Assembly (NCBI GenBank): GCA_041402125.1
Contig: JAWKSY010000016.1
Location: forward strand, 1-64,000
Origin: JAWKSY01 sp041402125
GTDB taxonomy: Bacteria; Planctomycetota; GCA-002687715; DRQF01
Reading direction: 5' to 3'
DNA: 64,000 nucleotides
Shown: positions 1-9,014 of the stretch, piece after piece
How positions within the stretch are numbered: the stretch's first letter is position 1
Layout: every line of letters starts with the position of its first letter
Notes under the pieces: generated by a model
Database searches by the model: none
What the model was told of the DNA's origin: nothing
The model's input: the letters and a program-made list of their open reading frames with translations, nothing else
Made by a program: the position numbers and the translations under genes

Positions 1-10
1 GAAGGCGGAG

Positions 11-86
11 AGCCCGTGAAGTCATCCCCGAGGGCTCCGACGGGCGGCCGGCGCGGCGGGCCGGCGCGGGGATGAAGTCACGGACT
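11..86. repeat. Imperfect inverted repeat, short copy of an interspersed element
   Basis: The left arm at 11-30 and the right arm at 67-86 match as an inverted repeat with 3 mismatches in 20; the right arm reversed is AGTCCGTGACTTCATCCCCG. The spacer is an almost pure GC stretch. The same arm sequence, with changes, flanks a longer element at 61718-61876, so this is a repeat family and not a chance hairpin. The right arm contains an ATG at 72 in frame with the next gene; because it lies inside the repeat it is an unlikely start. Confidence 0.55.
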
Positions 87-107
87 GGGCGTCCACCCGG
101 GGGAAAC

Positions 108-2162
108 ATGGCACTCTCGGCCCCATCGATCGACCGACCGCGGCGGATCGCCGTCCTGGGCGCGTTCCTCGTGCTCGGGATCGCGATGGGGCTGCCGGCC
201 CAGGGTGGCACGGTCGAGCCCGATGCGCCGGCGAGCGATCTCGCCTACGCGCTTCCCACGGTGGACGAGGTCCACCTCGCCTCCTTCGCGGACTTCCTCG
301 AGCTCGTGGCCGACGGGAAGTGGTCGCGGGCCTTCCGTTCGATCGGGACCCAGCTCGAGGCGCCGCCCGAGGGCTTCCTCGCCCCGGACTCGACGGGCTT
401 CGCCTTCTCCTGGCGCGAGGGAGTCTGGCGGTCCCTCGCGGCCCTGCCCGCTCCCGGCCGGCGCGCCTTCCGACTGTTCCACGATCCGAAGGCGAGGAAG
501 CTCCTCGCCGAGGCGCGCGGACGGGAGGGGAACGAGCGGCGCGCCGAGCTCGAACGCGTCTTCTTCTCCTACTTCCCCACCGCCAGCGGCGACGATGCCG
601 CCTCGGATCTCGCCGCGCTGGACGAGTCCGAGGGGCGCTGGGCGCGCGCGGCCTTCTTCCTGTCCGCCCTGCTCGAGCACCATCCGGACACCGATCTCGA
701 GACCCTGCCGATCCGCGCCCGCCTCGCCCGCTGCCACGCGCTCTCGGGACGCGAGGACCGGCTCGAGGAGGTCCTCGGACGCATCCTCGATCGCGACCGG
801 GAGAGCGAGATCGTCCTCGACGACTTCCGGGGGACGGGCGAGGAGTTCGCGGCCGAGATGCGCCGGCGTCGGGCGTCCCTCGTGCGCGGCCAGGGGACGA
901 CGGCGCTCGATTTCGCGGTGGATGCCGCCGGCGCCGGTGAACTCGGCGCCCAGGTGGCCTGGAAGGTCGAGCTCCGCGCCTACGCCCGCAACCAGGAGCG
1001 GCCCTGGGAGACGCCGGTCGACGCCGAGAACCCCGACGTCGTCGTCGACGGCGGCACGATCTTCGTCAATCACCTCGGCGAGGTGCGGGCCATCGACGCC
1101 GCCACGGGCGAGGAGATCTGGAAGGCCGGCCGCACGCCGGGCCAGCTCTCCGCCGCCTACATCGGGCGCTGCTTCGTCGCCGTCGCCGGCGATCGCGTCC
1201 TCGTCACCAGCCCTCCGATCTCGCTCACGGGTGCGGGTGACGAGCTCGTGCGCGTCCTGTGCCGCGATCGCAAGGACGGCTCCTCCGTCTGGAACACGCG
1301 TCGGACGCGCGACGACCGGCTCGAGGGACTCTCGGTGCTCGCGCGGCCGCTGGTCGTCGGCGACGAGCTCGTCCTCCTCGCGAAGCGCAAGGGGCTGAAC
1401 GCCATCCGCCTCATCGCGATCTCCCTCGACGAGGGCGACTTCCGCTGGGAGGTCGAGCTCGGCACGCCCGTCGAGGCCCGCGGCAACATGAACTTCTTCG
1501 GCTGGTCGAACGGCGATCAGGAGGGTCTCCAGGGCCTCCGCCCCGTCCTGGCCGTGGTGGGAGGCGAGGTGCTCGTCTGCACCGACGGCGGCGCGGTGCT
1601 CGGCGTCAGCCTCGAGTCGCATCGCCTCGAATGGGCGTTCACCTACGACGTCGGGCCTCCCGCGCCGCATTCGCCGAGTTCCCTGGTCGTGCAGGACGAT
1701 CGCCTCTACTTCTGCGCCCAGGGCCAGAAGCGCCTCTTCGCCCTCGACCTCGTCCGCCGCGAGGTCACGCGCCGCGCGGTCTGCGCCGGCGCCGCCGTCG
1801 TCGGGCTGGACGCGCGACGCGTGTACCTGTTCGGCGAGGAACTCCAGGCCTATGACCGTCGCCGGCTCCGCTCGCTCGCCTGGAGCCGCGGTCTCGAGCG
1901 CGGCGGCTCGCGTCGCGACGTCGTCATCGGGCGGGAGTCGCTGTTCGTCTACACGTCCACCGGGCTCTACGAGTGGAGCCTCGAGAACGGCGACCGCGTG
2001 CGTTGCGTGCGCAAGGGCCTTCCCCGGCTCGGGGACGCGAGCGTCTATCGCGTCGGCGATCTCTTCATCGGCGCGTCGCCGGTCGGCCTCGTGGCCTTCT
2101 CGCTGGCGCCCGTCGAGGAGCTGGGGGGCGAGGCCCACGGGAAGGAAGGAGAGAACGGATGA
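108..2162 (+). CDS. Secreted PQQ-like beta-propeller repeat protein with TPR-like N-terminal half
   Basis: A 684-residue exported protein. Residues 1-34 form a signal peptide (twin-Arg-like RPRR, then a hydrophobic run ending GLPAQGG). Residues about 80-260 are helical and TPR-like. Residues about 290-670 carry repeated beta-blade motifs of the PQQ/quinoprotein type, for example AIDAATGEEIWKAG. Such proteins are usually non-enzymatic scaffolds; no PQQ-binding dehydrogenase residues are evident. I chose the ATG at 108 over the in-frame ATG at 72, because 72 lies in a repeat arm and 108 follows a GGGGGAAAC run and opens directly into the signal peptide. It leads the gene train, and its TGA overlaps the next ATG (ATGA). 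Confidence 0.8.
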   Translation: MALSAPSIDRPRRIAVLGAFLVLGIAMGLPAQGGTVEPDAPASDLAYALPTVDEVHLASFADFLELVADGKWSRAFRSIGTQLEAPPEGFLAPDSTGFAFSWREGVWRSLAALPAPGRRAFRLFHDPKARKLLAEARGREGNERRAELERVFFSYFPTASGDDAASDLAALDESEGRWARAAFFLSALLEHHPDTDLETLPIRARLARCHALSGREDRLEEVLGRILDRDRESEIVLDDFRGTGEEFAAEMRRRRASLVRGQGTTALDFAVDAAGAGELGAQVAWKVELRAYARNQERPWETPVDAENPDVVVDGGTIFVNHLGEVRAIDAATGEEIWKAGRTPGQLSAAYIGRCFVAVAGDRVLVTSPPISLTGAGDELVRVLCRDRKDGSSVWNTRRTRDDRLEGLSVLARPLVVGDELVLLAKRKGLNAIRLIAISLDEGDFRWEVELGTPVEARGNMNFFGWSNGDQEGLQGLRPVLAVVGGEVLVCTDGGAVLGVSLESHRLEWAFTYDVGPPAPHSPSSLVVQDDRLYFCAQGQKRLFALDLVRREVTRRAVCAGAAVVGLDARRVYLFGEELQAYDRRRLRSLAWSRGLERGGSRRDVVIGRESLFVYTSTGLYEWSLENGDRVRCVRKGLPRLGDASVYRVGDLFIGASPVGLVAFSLAPVEELGGEAHGKEGENG

Positions 2163-2908
2163 GGATCAGGGAATTCGTCGCGCTCGCGGTGGGGCTGTTC
2201 GCCCTCGCGGGCGGTCTCGCCGCGCAGGGGATCCGGGTCGTCGGCAGCGCGGACGTGCCGGTCGCGTCGAGCGCGCTCGTCCTGAAGGCCCGCGTCGCCG
2301 CCAAGGCCGAGCTCGCGGGAGACGCGCTCAAGAAGTTCTCCGACCGCCGCCGTCGAGCGATGGAAGCGCTGGAGAAGCTCGAGGTCGAGGGCCTCCAGTT
2401 GACGGCCGAGGGAGCGACGGTGGTCATCGGCGGCGGGGGCACGGATCCGAACGGCTTCGTGATCGCGGGTCGAGGCGTTCCCGATCCCGAGCCCGAGGTC
2501 CGGGTGGCGGAGATGCTCGTGCTGCGGCTCGGCGGCTATGCCGATCGCGACGAGGACGATCGTCGCGAGACCCTGGTGACCCTGCTCGAGACGCTCAAGG
2601 AGGCCGAGCTCGAGCTCGCGGAGCCCACGAACCCCCGGGTGTTCAACCCGAATCAGGGGAAGTTCGACCCGGCGCGCCCGGGCATCTACTTCGCGCCTTC
2701 CGACGCCCGGGCGTCCGAGGACGCCGCCTACGCCGCCGCCTTCGCCGACGCGCGGGGACGCGCCGAGCGGCTCGCGGCCCTGGCGGGGGTGAAGATCGGG
2801 AAGGTGAGCGGCATCGAGACGATGAAGGACGAGCCGGTGACGCTCGCGTCCAGCCCCGAGGCCCGCCACGCCGTCACGCTGCGCGTGACCTTCGAGATCG
2901 CCCCGTGA
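2159..2908 (+). CDS. SIMPL-domain (DUF541) periplasmic protein 1
   Basis: A 249-residue exported protein with a signal peptide (residues 1-22, ending GGLAAQG). The rest matches the SIMPL/DUF541 layout: an opening RVVGSADVPV strand, a long helix of the SDRRRRAMEALEKL type, and a C-terminal stretch with alternating AYAAAFADARGRAERLAALAG, as in family members where alanine-rich helices precede the last beta strand. The family's function is poorly defined; members are periplasmic or outer-membrane associated. The ATG sits in an ATGA overlap with the upstream gene, preceded by GGAAGGAAGGAGA, so translation is probably coupled. A second, divergent SIMPL protein follows immediately. Confidence 0.75.
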   Translation: MRIREFVALAVGLFALAGGLAAQGIRVVGSADVPVASSALVLKARVAAKAELAGDALKKFSDRRRRAMEALEKLEVEGLQLTAEGATVVIGGGGTDPNGFVIAGRGVPDPEPEVRVAEMLVLRLGGYADRDEDDRRETLVTLLETLKEAELELAEPTNPRVFNPNQGKFDPARPGIYFAPSDARASEDAAYAAAFADARGRAERLAALAGVKIGKVSGIETMKDEPVTLASSPEARHAVTLRVTFEIAP

Positions 2909-3705
2909 TGATCCGTCCTCTCGCCATCCTCCTCCTTCTCGCCCCGCTCGTTCCGGCCCAGGCCGACGACGACGCGCCGGCGCGGATCCGGGTGACGGGC
3001 CAGGCCTCGGCTGCGGCGGGGGACGAGGTGATCGCGGTGAAGGTGAAGATCTCCGCGCGCGCGAAGCTGCCCCGCGAGGCGCTGGCGACCTTCGCGAAGC
3101 GGCGGACCGCTCTCGAGGAGGAGCTCGCGCAGTCCGGATTCGCCGGGGCACGCATCGTCCGGCGGGGTTTCTACCTCTCCTATCGCGACGGCCAGTCGAT
3201 GAACGGCGTGATCGTCCTGGACCCCACGGGAGAGACGAAGCCGACCTTTCTCTTCGAGGCGCGAGAGATCCTCGAGGTCTCCGTTCCGCGCGGCGAGGCC
3301 CGGGCAGAGGACCGCGTCGCGGAGGTCGTCGACTTCCTCCGCGGGGCCGGGGCGGAGTTCGACGAGCGCACCGAAGGGGCCGAGGACGTCGCCGGCATCC
3401 CGCGCGGGAACGGACGCATCATCTTCACTTCGAGTCGCGTCGGGGCCCAGAACCCCGACGACGAGTCGAACTTCCGCGCCGAGGTCGTCGTGCGCGCGGC
3501 CGACCCGTCCGCGTCCGCGTCGCGGCTGATCGACGAGGCCGCGCGCGATGCCCGCCGTCGCGCGCTGACCCTCGCCCGCGCGGCCGGCGTCACCCTCGGC
3601 CCGCCTCTGTCCCTCGACGTCCGGACCCGGCCCGACCCCGTCGCCGCGGCCGCCGCGGGCCGGCCGGACGAGGCCGCGGTCGTCGTCACCTTCGCGATCG
3701 AGTGA
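2908..3705 (+). CDS. SIMPL-domain (DUF541) periplasmic protein 2
   Basis: A 265-residue exported protein, paralogous in layout to the preceding gene. It has a signal peptide of about 20 residues (MIRPLAILLLLAPLVPAQA), an IRVTGQASAAAGDE opening strand, a central helix AFAKRRTALEEEL-like segment, and a C-terminal RDARRRALTLARAAG helix followed by a VVVTFAIE strand. The ATG shares its A with the upstream stop (TGATG), implying translational coupling. Two adjacent SIMPL proteins that differ in the middle region suggest partners in one envelope complex rather than recent copies. Client and function are unknown. Confidence 0.75.
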   Translation: MIRPLAILLLLAPLVPAQADDDAPARIRVTGQASAAAGDEVIAVKVKISARAKLPREALATFAKRRTALEEELAQSGFAGARIVRRGFYLSYRDGQSMNGVIVLDPTGETKPTFLFEAREILEVSVPRGEARAEDRVAEVVDFLRGAGAEFDERTEGAEDVAGIPRGNGRIIFTSSRVGAQNPDDESNFRAEVVVRAADPSASASRLIDEAARDARRRALTLARAAGVTLGPPLSLDVRTRPDPVAAAAAGRPDEAAVVVTFAIE

Positions 3706-3710
3706 GGACC

Positions 3711-4799
3711 ATGACCCAGTCGTTCCGCACCGGATTCGTCGCGGCCGTCGCCGCCGCCGCGCTCCTCGTCGCCTCCCTCGGCACGCCCCCGGCGAGGGCG
3801 CAGGAGGGGCCGAAGACCGACCGGATGCTGCCGCGCCACATGAAGGAGACGCACGTCCGCTCCCTCGACAAGGGTCTCGAGTGGCTGAAGCGCGCCCAGT
3901 CGTCGGACGGCGGCTTCACCTCCACGGAGGACGGCACCGCCTATCCGATCGCCATGACGGCGCTCGCGGGGATGGCCTTCCTGGCCTCCGGCAGCACCTC
4001 GAGTCGCGGGGCCTACGCCGACCAGGTCAAGAAGACGCTCCGCTACCTGATGAAGTTCCAGCGCCGGAACGGGCTCATCACCGGTCCGTCCGAGGACAAC
4101 GGTCGGCCGATGTTCGGCCACGGCTTCGCGCTGCTGTTCTTCGCCACGCTCTACGGCATGGAGAACGACGCCGACATCCGGACGGACCTCGCGGACAAGA
4201 TCCGGAAAGCCATCCGCCTGACCTCGATCGGGCAGAGCGATGCCGGCGGCTGGCTCTACTACCCGGGCGGCGGAGACGAGGGATCGGTGACGATCACCCA
4301 GGTCCAGGCGCTCCGCGCCTGCCACAACGCCGGTTTCGTGGTGCCGGAGAAGACGCTCCGGCTCGCCATCAAGTACCTCGAGCGCTGCAAGACGAGCGAG
4401 GGCGGGATCCGGTACTCGCTGTCCTCGGGCGACCAGACGCAGACTCCGATCACCTGCGCCGCGGTGGCGACGCTCTACAACGCCGGGCAGTACGACTCGA
4501 AGCTCGCCCTCACCTGCCTCACCTTCGTGAGGGAGAAGTTCAAGAAGATGAAGACCTGGGACGGCGGCGGCATCGGCGGCCACGCCTATTACTCCCACCT
4601 CTACGCCTCGCAGGCCTTCTACACGGCCGGCGACGAGTACTGGGCGGAGTACTTTCCCAAGTTCAGCGAGCTCCTCCTCAAGCAGCAGAAGGACGACGGC
4701 TCGTGGACCGGCGACGGAGTCGGACCCGTCTACGGGACCGCGATCGCCACCCTGCTCCTCCAGCTTCCCTACAAGTTCCTCCCGATCTACCAGCGATGA
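3711..4799 (+). CDS. Exported prenyltransferase/squalene-oxidase-type repeat protein
   Basis: A 362-residue protein with a signal peptide (about 30 residues, ending PARAQEG) and several alpha/alpha-barrel repeats: GLEWLKRAQSSDGGF near residue 60, LRYLMKFQRRNGLI near 120, and LLKQQKDDGSW near the end. This is the terpene-cyclase/prenyltransferase fold, but the catalytic DXDD or DCTAE motifs of true cyclases are not visible, so a structural or substrate-binding role is more likely than cyclisation. A GTG at 3702 is in frame; ATG 3711 is preferred because TGAGGA lies just upstream. Homologues of this fold commonly sit beside MoxR genes in planctomycetes, as here. Confidence 0.75.
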   Translation: MTQSFRTGFVAAVAAAALLVASLGTPPARAQEGPKTDRMLPRHMKETHVRSLDKGLEWLKRAQSSDGGFTSTEDGTAYPIAMTALAGMAFLASGSTSSRGAYADQVKKTLRYLMKFQRRNGLITGPSEDNGRPMFGHGFALLFFATLYGMENDADIRTDLADKIRKAIRLTSIGQSDAGGWLYYPGGGDEGSVTITQVQALRACHNAGFVVPEKTLRLAIKYLERCKTSEGGIRYSLSSGDQTQTPITCAAVATLYNAGQYDSKLALTCLTFVREKFKKMKTWDGGGIGGHAYYSHLYASQAFYTAGDEYWAEYFPKFSELLLKQQKDDGSWTGDGVGPVYGTAIATLLLQLPYKFLPIYQR

Positions 4800-4810
4800 A
4801 AGGGACTCCC

Positions 4811-5871
<1,061 letters not shown>

Positions 5872-6825
5872 GGTCCTGGCCCGCATCAAGCGTCTCGAGC
5901 TCCGCGCCAAGCACGCGGTGCAGGGGACGCTGAGCGGAGTCAACCGGAGCCCGCGACTCGGCCAGAGCGTCGAGTTCGTGGACTACCGGGAGTACGCCCC
6001 GGGCGACGACCTGAAGCGCCTCGACTGGCGCGTCTACGCCCGGACGAACCGCTGGTGCGTGAAGCTCTTCGAGGAGGAGAGCAACCTCCGTGCGACCCTC
6101 GTGCTCGACGCCAGCCGATCGATGCGCTACCGGGGAACCGGGTCCGCGCTGTCGAAGTGGGACTACGCGGCGACGGTCTGCGCCTCACTCGCCACGCTCG
6201 CCGTCGACCAGCGCGACGCGGCGGGGCTCTGCGTCTTCGATCGCGACCTCCGGGACTTCCTCCCGCCGGTGGCCTCGCGCCCCCAGGTGCTGAAGATCGT
6301 CCGTCGCCTCGAGGAGGCGGCGCCGGATCGCGAGACGGAACTCGGCGCGGCGCTGCGGGCGGCGGCTCGCGAGCTGCCGCGGCGCGGCCTCATCTTCATC
6401 GTCTCGGACTTCCTGACCGACCTCGACGACTTCTTCGCCGCGATGCAGGCCCTCACGCACCGCGCCCACGACGTCGTCCTCCTCCACGTGCTCGATCGCG
6501 ACGAGATCGCGCTCCCCTTCGACGACCAGGTCGAGTTCGTGGACCTCGAGGGCGCCGACCGCCTGATGGCCGAGCCCAAGTACTTCCGTTCGGTCTACCG
6601 GGACGCGATGCGGGACTTCTGCCAGCAGACCGAGGACCGCGCGGGCGAGATCGGGGCGGACTACCTGCTGATGACCACCGACACGGACATCGGCCTCGCC
6701 CTCAGCTTCTACCTGGACCGCCGCCGTCGGCTCGCGGTGCGCGGCTCGCGGCGCGGCGGCCGCCTCCCCGTCACCGGCGGCGGCAGCGTCAAGGCCGCGT
6801 TCCGGCGCCTGGAGGGGGAGACGCC

Positions 6826-8958
6826 GTGATCTTCCAGTCGCCCGCCCTCCTCGCCGGCCTCGCTCTCATCGCGGTGCCGATCATCATCCACCTGATCAAC
6901 AAGCGGAAGTTCCGCGTGGTCGATTGGGCGCCGATGAAGTACCTGCGTCAGTCGCTGCGGACGACCCGTCGCCGCATCCGGCTCGAGCAGCTCCTCCTGC
7001 TGCTGACGCGCATCCTCTTCGTCGCCGCGCTGGTGCTCGCGGTGTCCCGCCCGCTGGCCTCCGGGGACGGAGGACTGGGCTGGGCCGGCGTCGGCTCGCG
7101 GACCTCGCGTCTGCTCGTCGTCGACGACTCGCTGAGCATGGGGCGCAAGGCCGGTACGGTGAGCGATCTCGGCCTCGCGCGCGAGGCCGCGCTGCGGGTC
7201 ATCGGCGCCGCGGGGAAGAACGACTCGCTCACGGTGCTCCGCGCGACGGCGCCGCTCCTGCCGCTGCTCCGCGAGACGGCGGTCGGGCTCGTCGAGGATC
7301 CGCGCGGCCTCCTCGAGTCGCTCGAGCCGTCCGACGCCGCGCCGCGCTGGGCCGAGGTGCTCGAGGAGGTGCGACGTCGCCTCGAGGCGGCGGCCTATCC
7401 GCTCGCGGAGGTGACCATCTTCACCGACCGGCAGTCCGCGGGCTGGGACGAGAGCGTGACCGAGGTCGCGCGACGTCTCGCGCGACCGGACCTCCGCGTC
7501 CGCGTCGTCGACGTCGGCATCCCCGTGCAGGACAACGCGGCCCTCGTCGGCCTGCGCATCCGTGACGCGGTCGCGGTGCCGGCGATCGAGACGCGCTTCT
7601 CGGCCACCATCCGCAACGACGGGACGACGGACTACGGCCCGGTCGAGGCCCTGATCGCGGTGGGGGAGGCCAAGCGGACGGTCACGATCCCCCGCGTCGC
7701 GGCGGGCTCGACGCTCGAGGTGCCGCTCGCCTACCGCTTCGCCCGACCCGGATTGCACACGCTCACGCTGGAGCTCCCCGACGACGCGCTGCCCGGCGAC
7801 AACCGCCGCCACTGCCTCGTCGAGGTGCGGGAACAACTCGATCTCGTGCTCGTCGACGGCTCCCCGTCGAATGTTCCCTTCGAGTCCGAGACGGACTTCC
7901 TCTCCGTCGCCTTCACGATCGGCGAGATCCCCTGGCGCGTGTTCGCCGAGACCGACTCCGAGTGGTTGAGCCACGCGCCGGCGCCGGCCGAACTCACCGT
8001 GCTCGCGAACCTCGCCTCGATCGGCGCCGATCACGTCGAGCGCCTGGAGGCTCTCGTCCGGGAGGGCATGGGACTGTTCGTCTTCCCCGGCGACCAGAGC
8101 GATCCGACCCTCCTCAACGACGCGCTCCATCGCGGCGGGGAGGGGCTTCTCCCCGCCCGGGTCGAGGGCGTGCTGGACGAGCCCGTCCGCGGTCTCGCGA
8201 TCGACGCGCTCCCGGGCTCGCCGCTCGAGGCGCTCCGCGCGATCGCCCCGGAGGCCCTCGCCGAGATCGGCGCCTCGCGCCGCCTCCTCGTGCGCGTCGA
8301 CGAGTCGGATCGCGAGCGCACCCGGGTCCTCGCCCGCTGGGACGACGCGGAGAGTTCGCCGGCCGTGGTCGAACGTCGCTTCGGCCGGGGTCGGGTGCTG
8401 TTCTTCACGACGACGGCCGATCGCGACTGGAGCGACTGGCCGGTCGATCCGACCTTCCTCCTCGGCCTGCGCGAGGCGGGGCTCGTCGCCGCGCACCCGG
8501 GATTGACCGGACTCAATGGCGAGGCCGGAGGCGACCTCGTCATCGAGACGGGATCGAGCGACGTCTCCGACGCGGGCGTGATCGCTCCCGGTGAGACCGA
8601 GCCGCGCCAGCCCGAGATCGAACGGGTCGGCGAGGCGGGCGAGACGCTCCGGCTCCGACTCGCGGGCGCGACCCGCGCCGGTACCTGGCGCGCGTCGTGG
8701 ACCGACCACGCGGGTCTCCCGGTGAGCCGGGCCGTCGCACTCAACCCCGCGGTCGCGGAGTCGGACGCCGCGCTGGTCTCGCGCGCGGAGCTCGAGACCT
8801 GGCTCGGTCCCCTCCGCCCCGAGATCCTGCATCACGCGGAGCTCGCGGCGGCGCTCGAGGGCAGCGGTCGCGAGCTCTGGCGTCTCCTGCTCGGCCTCGT
8901 CCTCGCCTTCCTCGCGGTCGAGACGGTCCTGATGGTCTGGGTGGGGCGGAAGGGATGA
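6826..8958 (+). CDS. BatA-like membrane-anchored VWA protein
   Basis: A 710-residue inner-membrane protein. The N-terminus is the BatA domain: a hydrophobic helix (residues 4-20), the HLINKRKFRVVDWAPMKYL basic hallmark, then a second helix near 55-75. A VWA domain follows with an intact MIDAS motif DDSLS (residues 100-104). The middle has Ig-like and class-I-glutamine-amidotransferase-like segments, and a single helix near 685-705 anchors the C-terminus, so the bulk is probably periplasmic. The start is GTG at 6826, sharing GTGA with the DUF58 stop; no other start gives the complete BatA domain. The role is probably to couple MoxR action to envelope proteins. Confidence 0.85.
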   Translation: MIFQSPALLAGLALIAVPIIIHLINKRKFRVVDWAPMKYLRQSLRTTRRRIRLEQLLLLLTRILFVAALVLAVSRPLASGDGGLGWAGVGSRTSRLLVVDDSLSMGRKAGTVSDLGLAREAALRVIGAAGKNDSLTVLRATAPLLPLLRETAVGLVEDPRGLLESLEPSDAAPRWAEVLEEVRRRLEAAAYPLAEVTIFTDRQSAGWDESVTEVARRLARPDLRVRVVDVGIPVQDNAALVGLRIRDAVAVPAIETRFSATIRNDGTTDYGPVEALIAVGEAKRTVTIPRVAAGSTLEVPLAYRFARPGLHTLTLELPDDALPGDNRRHCLVEVREQLDLVLVDGSPSNVPFESETDFLSVAFTIGEIPWRVFAETDSEWLSHAPAPAELTVLANLASIGADHVERLEALVREGMGLFVFPGDQSDPTLLNDALHRGGEGLLPARVEGVLDEPVRGLAIDALPGSPLEALRAIAPEALAEIGASRRLLVRVDESDRERTRVLARWDDAESSPAVVERRFGRGRVLFFTTTADRDWSDWPVDPTFLLGLREAGLVAAHPGLTGLNGEAGGDLVIETGSSDVSDAGVIAPGETEPRQPEIERVGEAGETLRLRLAGATRAGTWRASWTDHAGLPVSRAVALNPAVAESDAALVSRAELETWLGPLRPEILHHAELAAALEGSGRELWRLLLGLVLAFLAVETVLMVWVGRKG

Positions 8959-9014
8959 GCGTCGCCGAGAATCGAACCTCCGTCTCCCGCGTTCCCGGGA
9001 GGGACCTCGCATGA
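8955..9014 (+). CDS. Possible 19-codon coupled mini-ORF between the two VWA genes
   Basis: An ATG at 8955 overlaps the upstream stop (ATGA) and the ORF ends at 9012-9014, overlapping the ATG of the next gene (ATGA again). The peptide is MSVAENRTSVSRVPGRDLA. No homology is recognised and no dedicated ribosome-binding site is clear, since the local purine run lies inside the upstream gene. It could be a translational relay that lets ribosomes carry on to the next gene, or simply chance. Confidence 0.25.
   Translation: MSVAENRTSVSRVPGRDLA

Noticed and set aside
8965..9000. tRNA T-arm-like sequence on the minus strand (GGTTCGATTC)
   Set aside because: The stem does not pair properly and there is no room for a full tRNA between the flanking genes.
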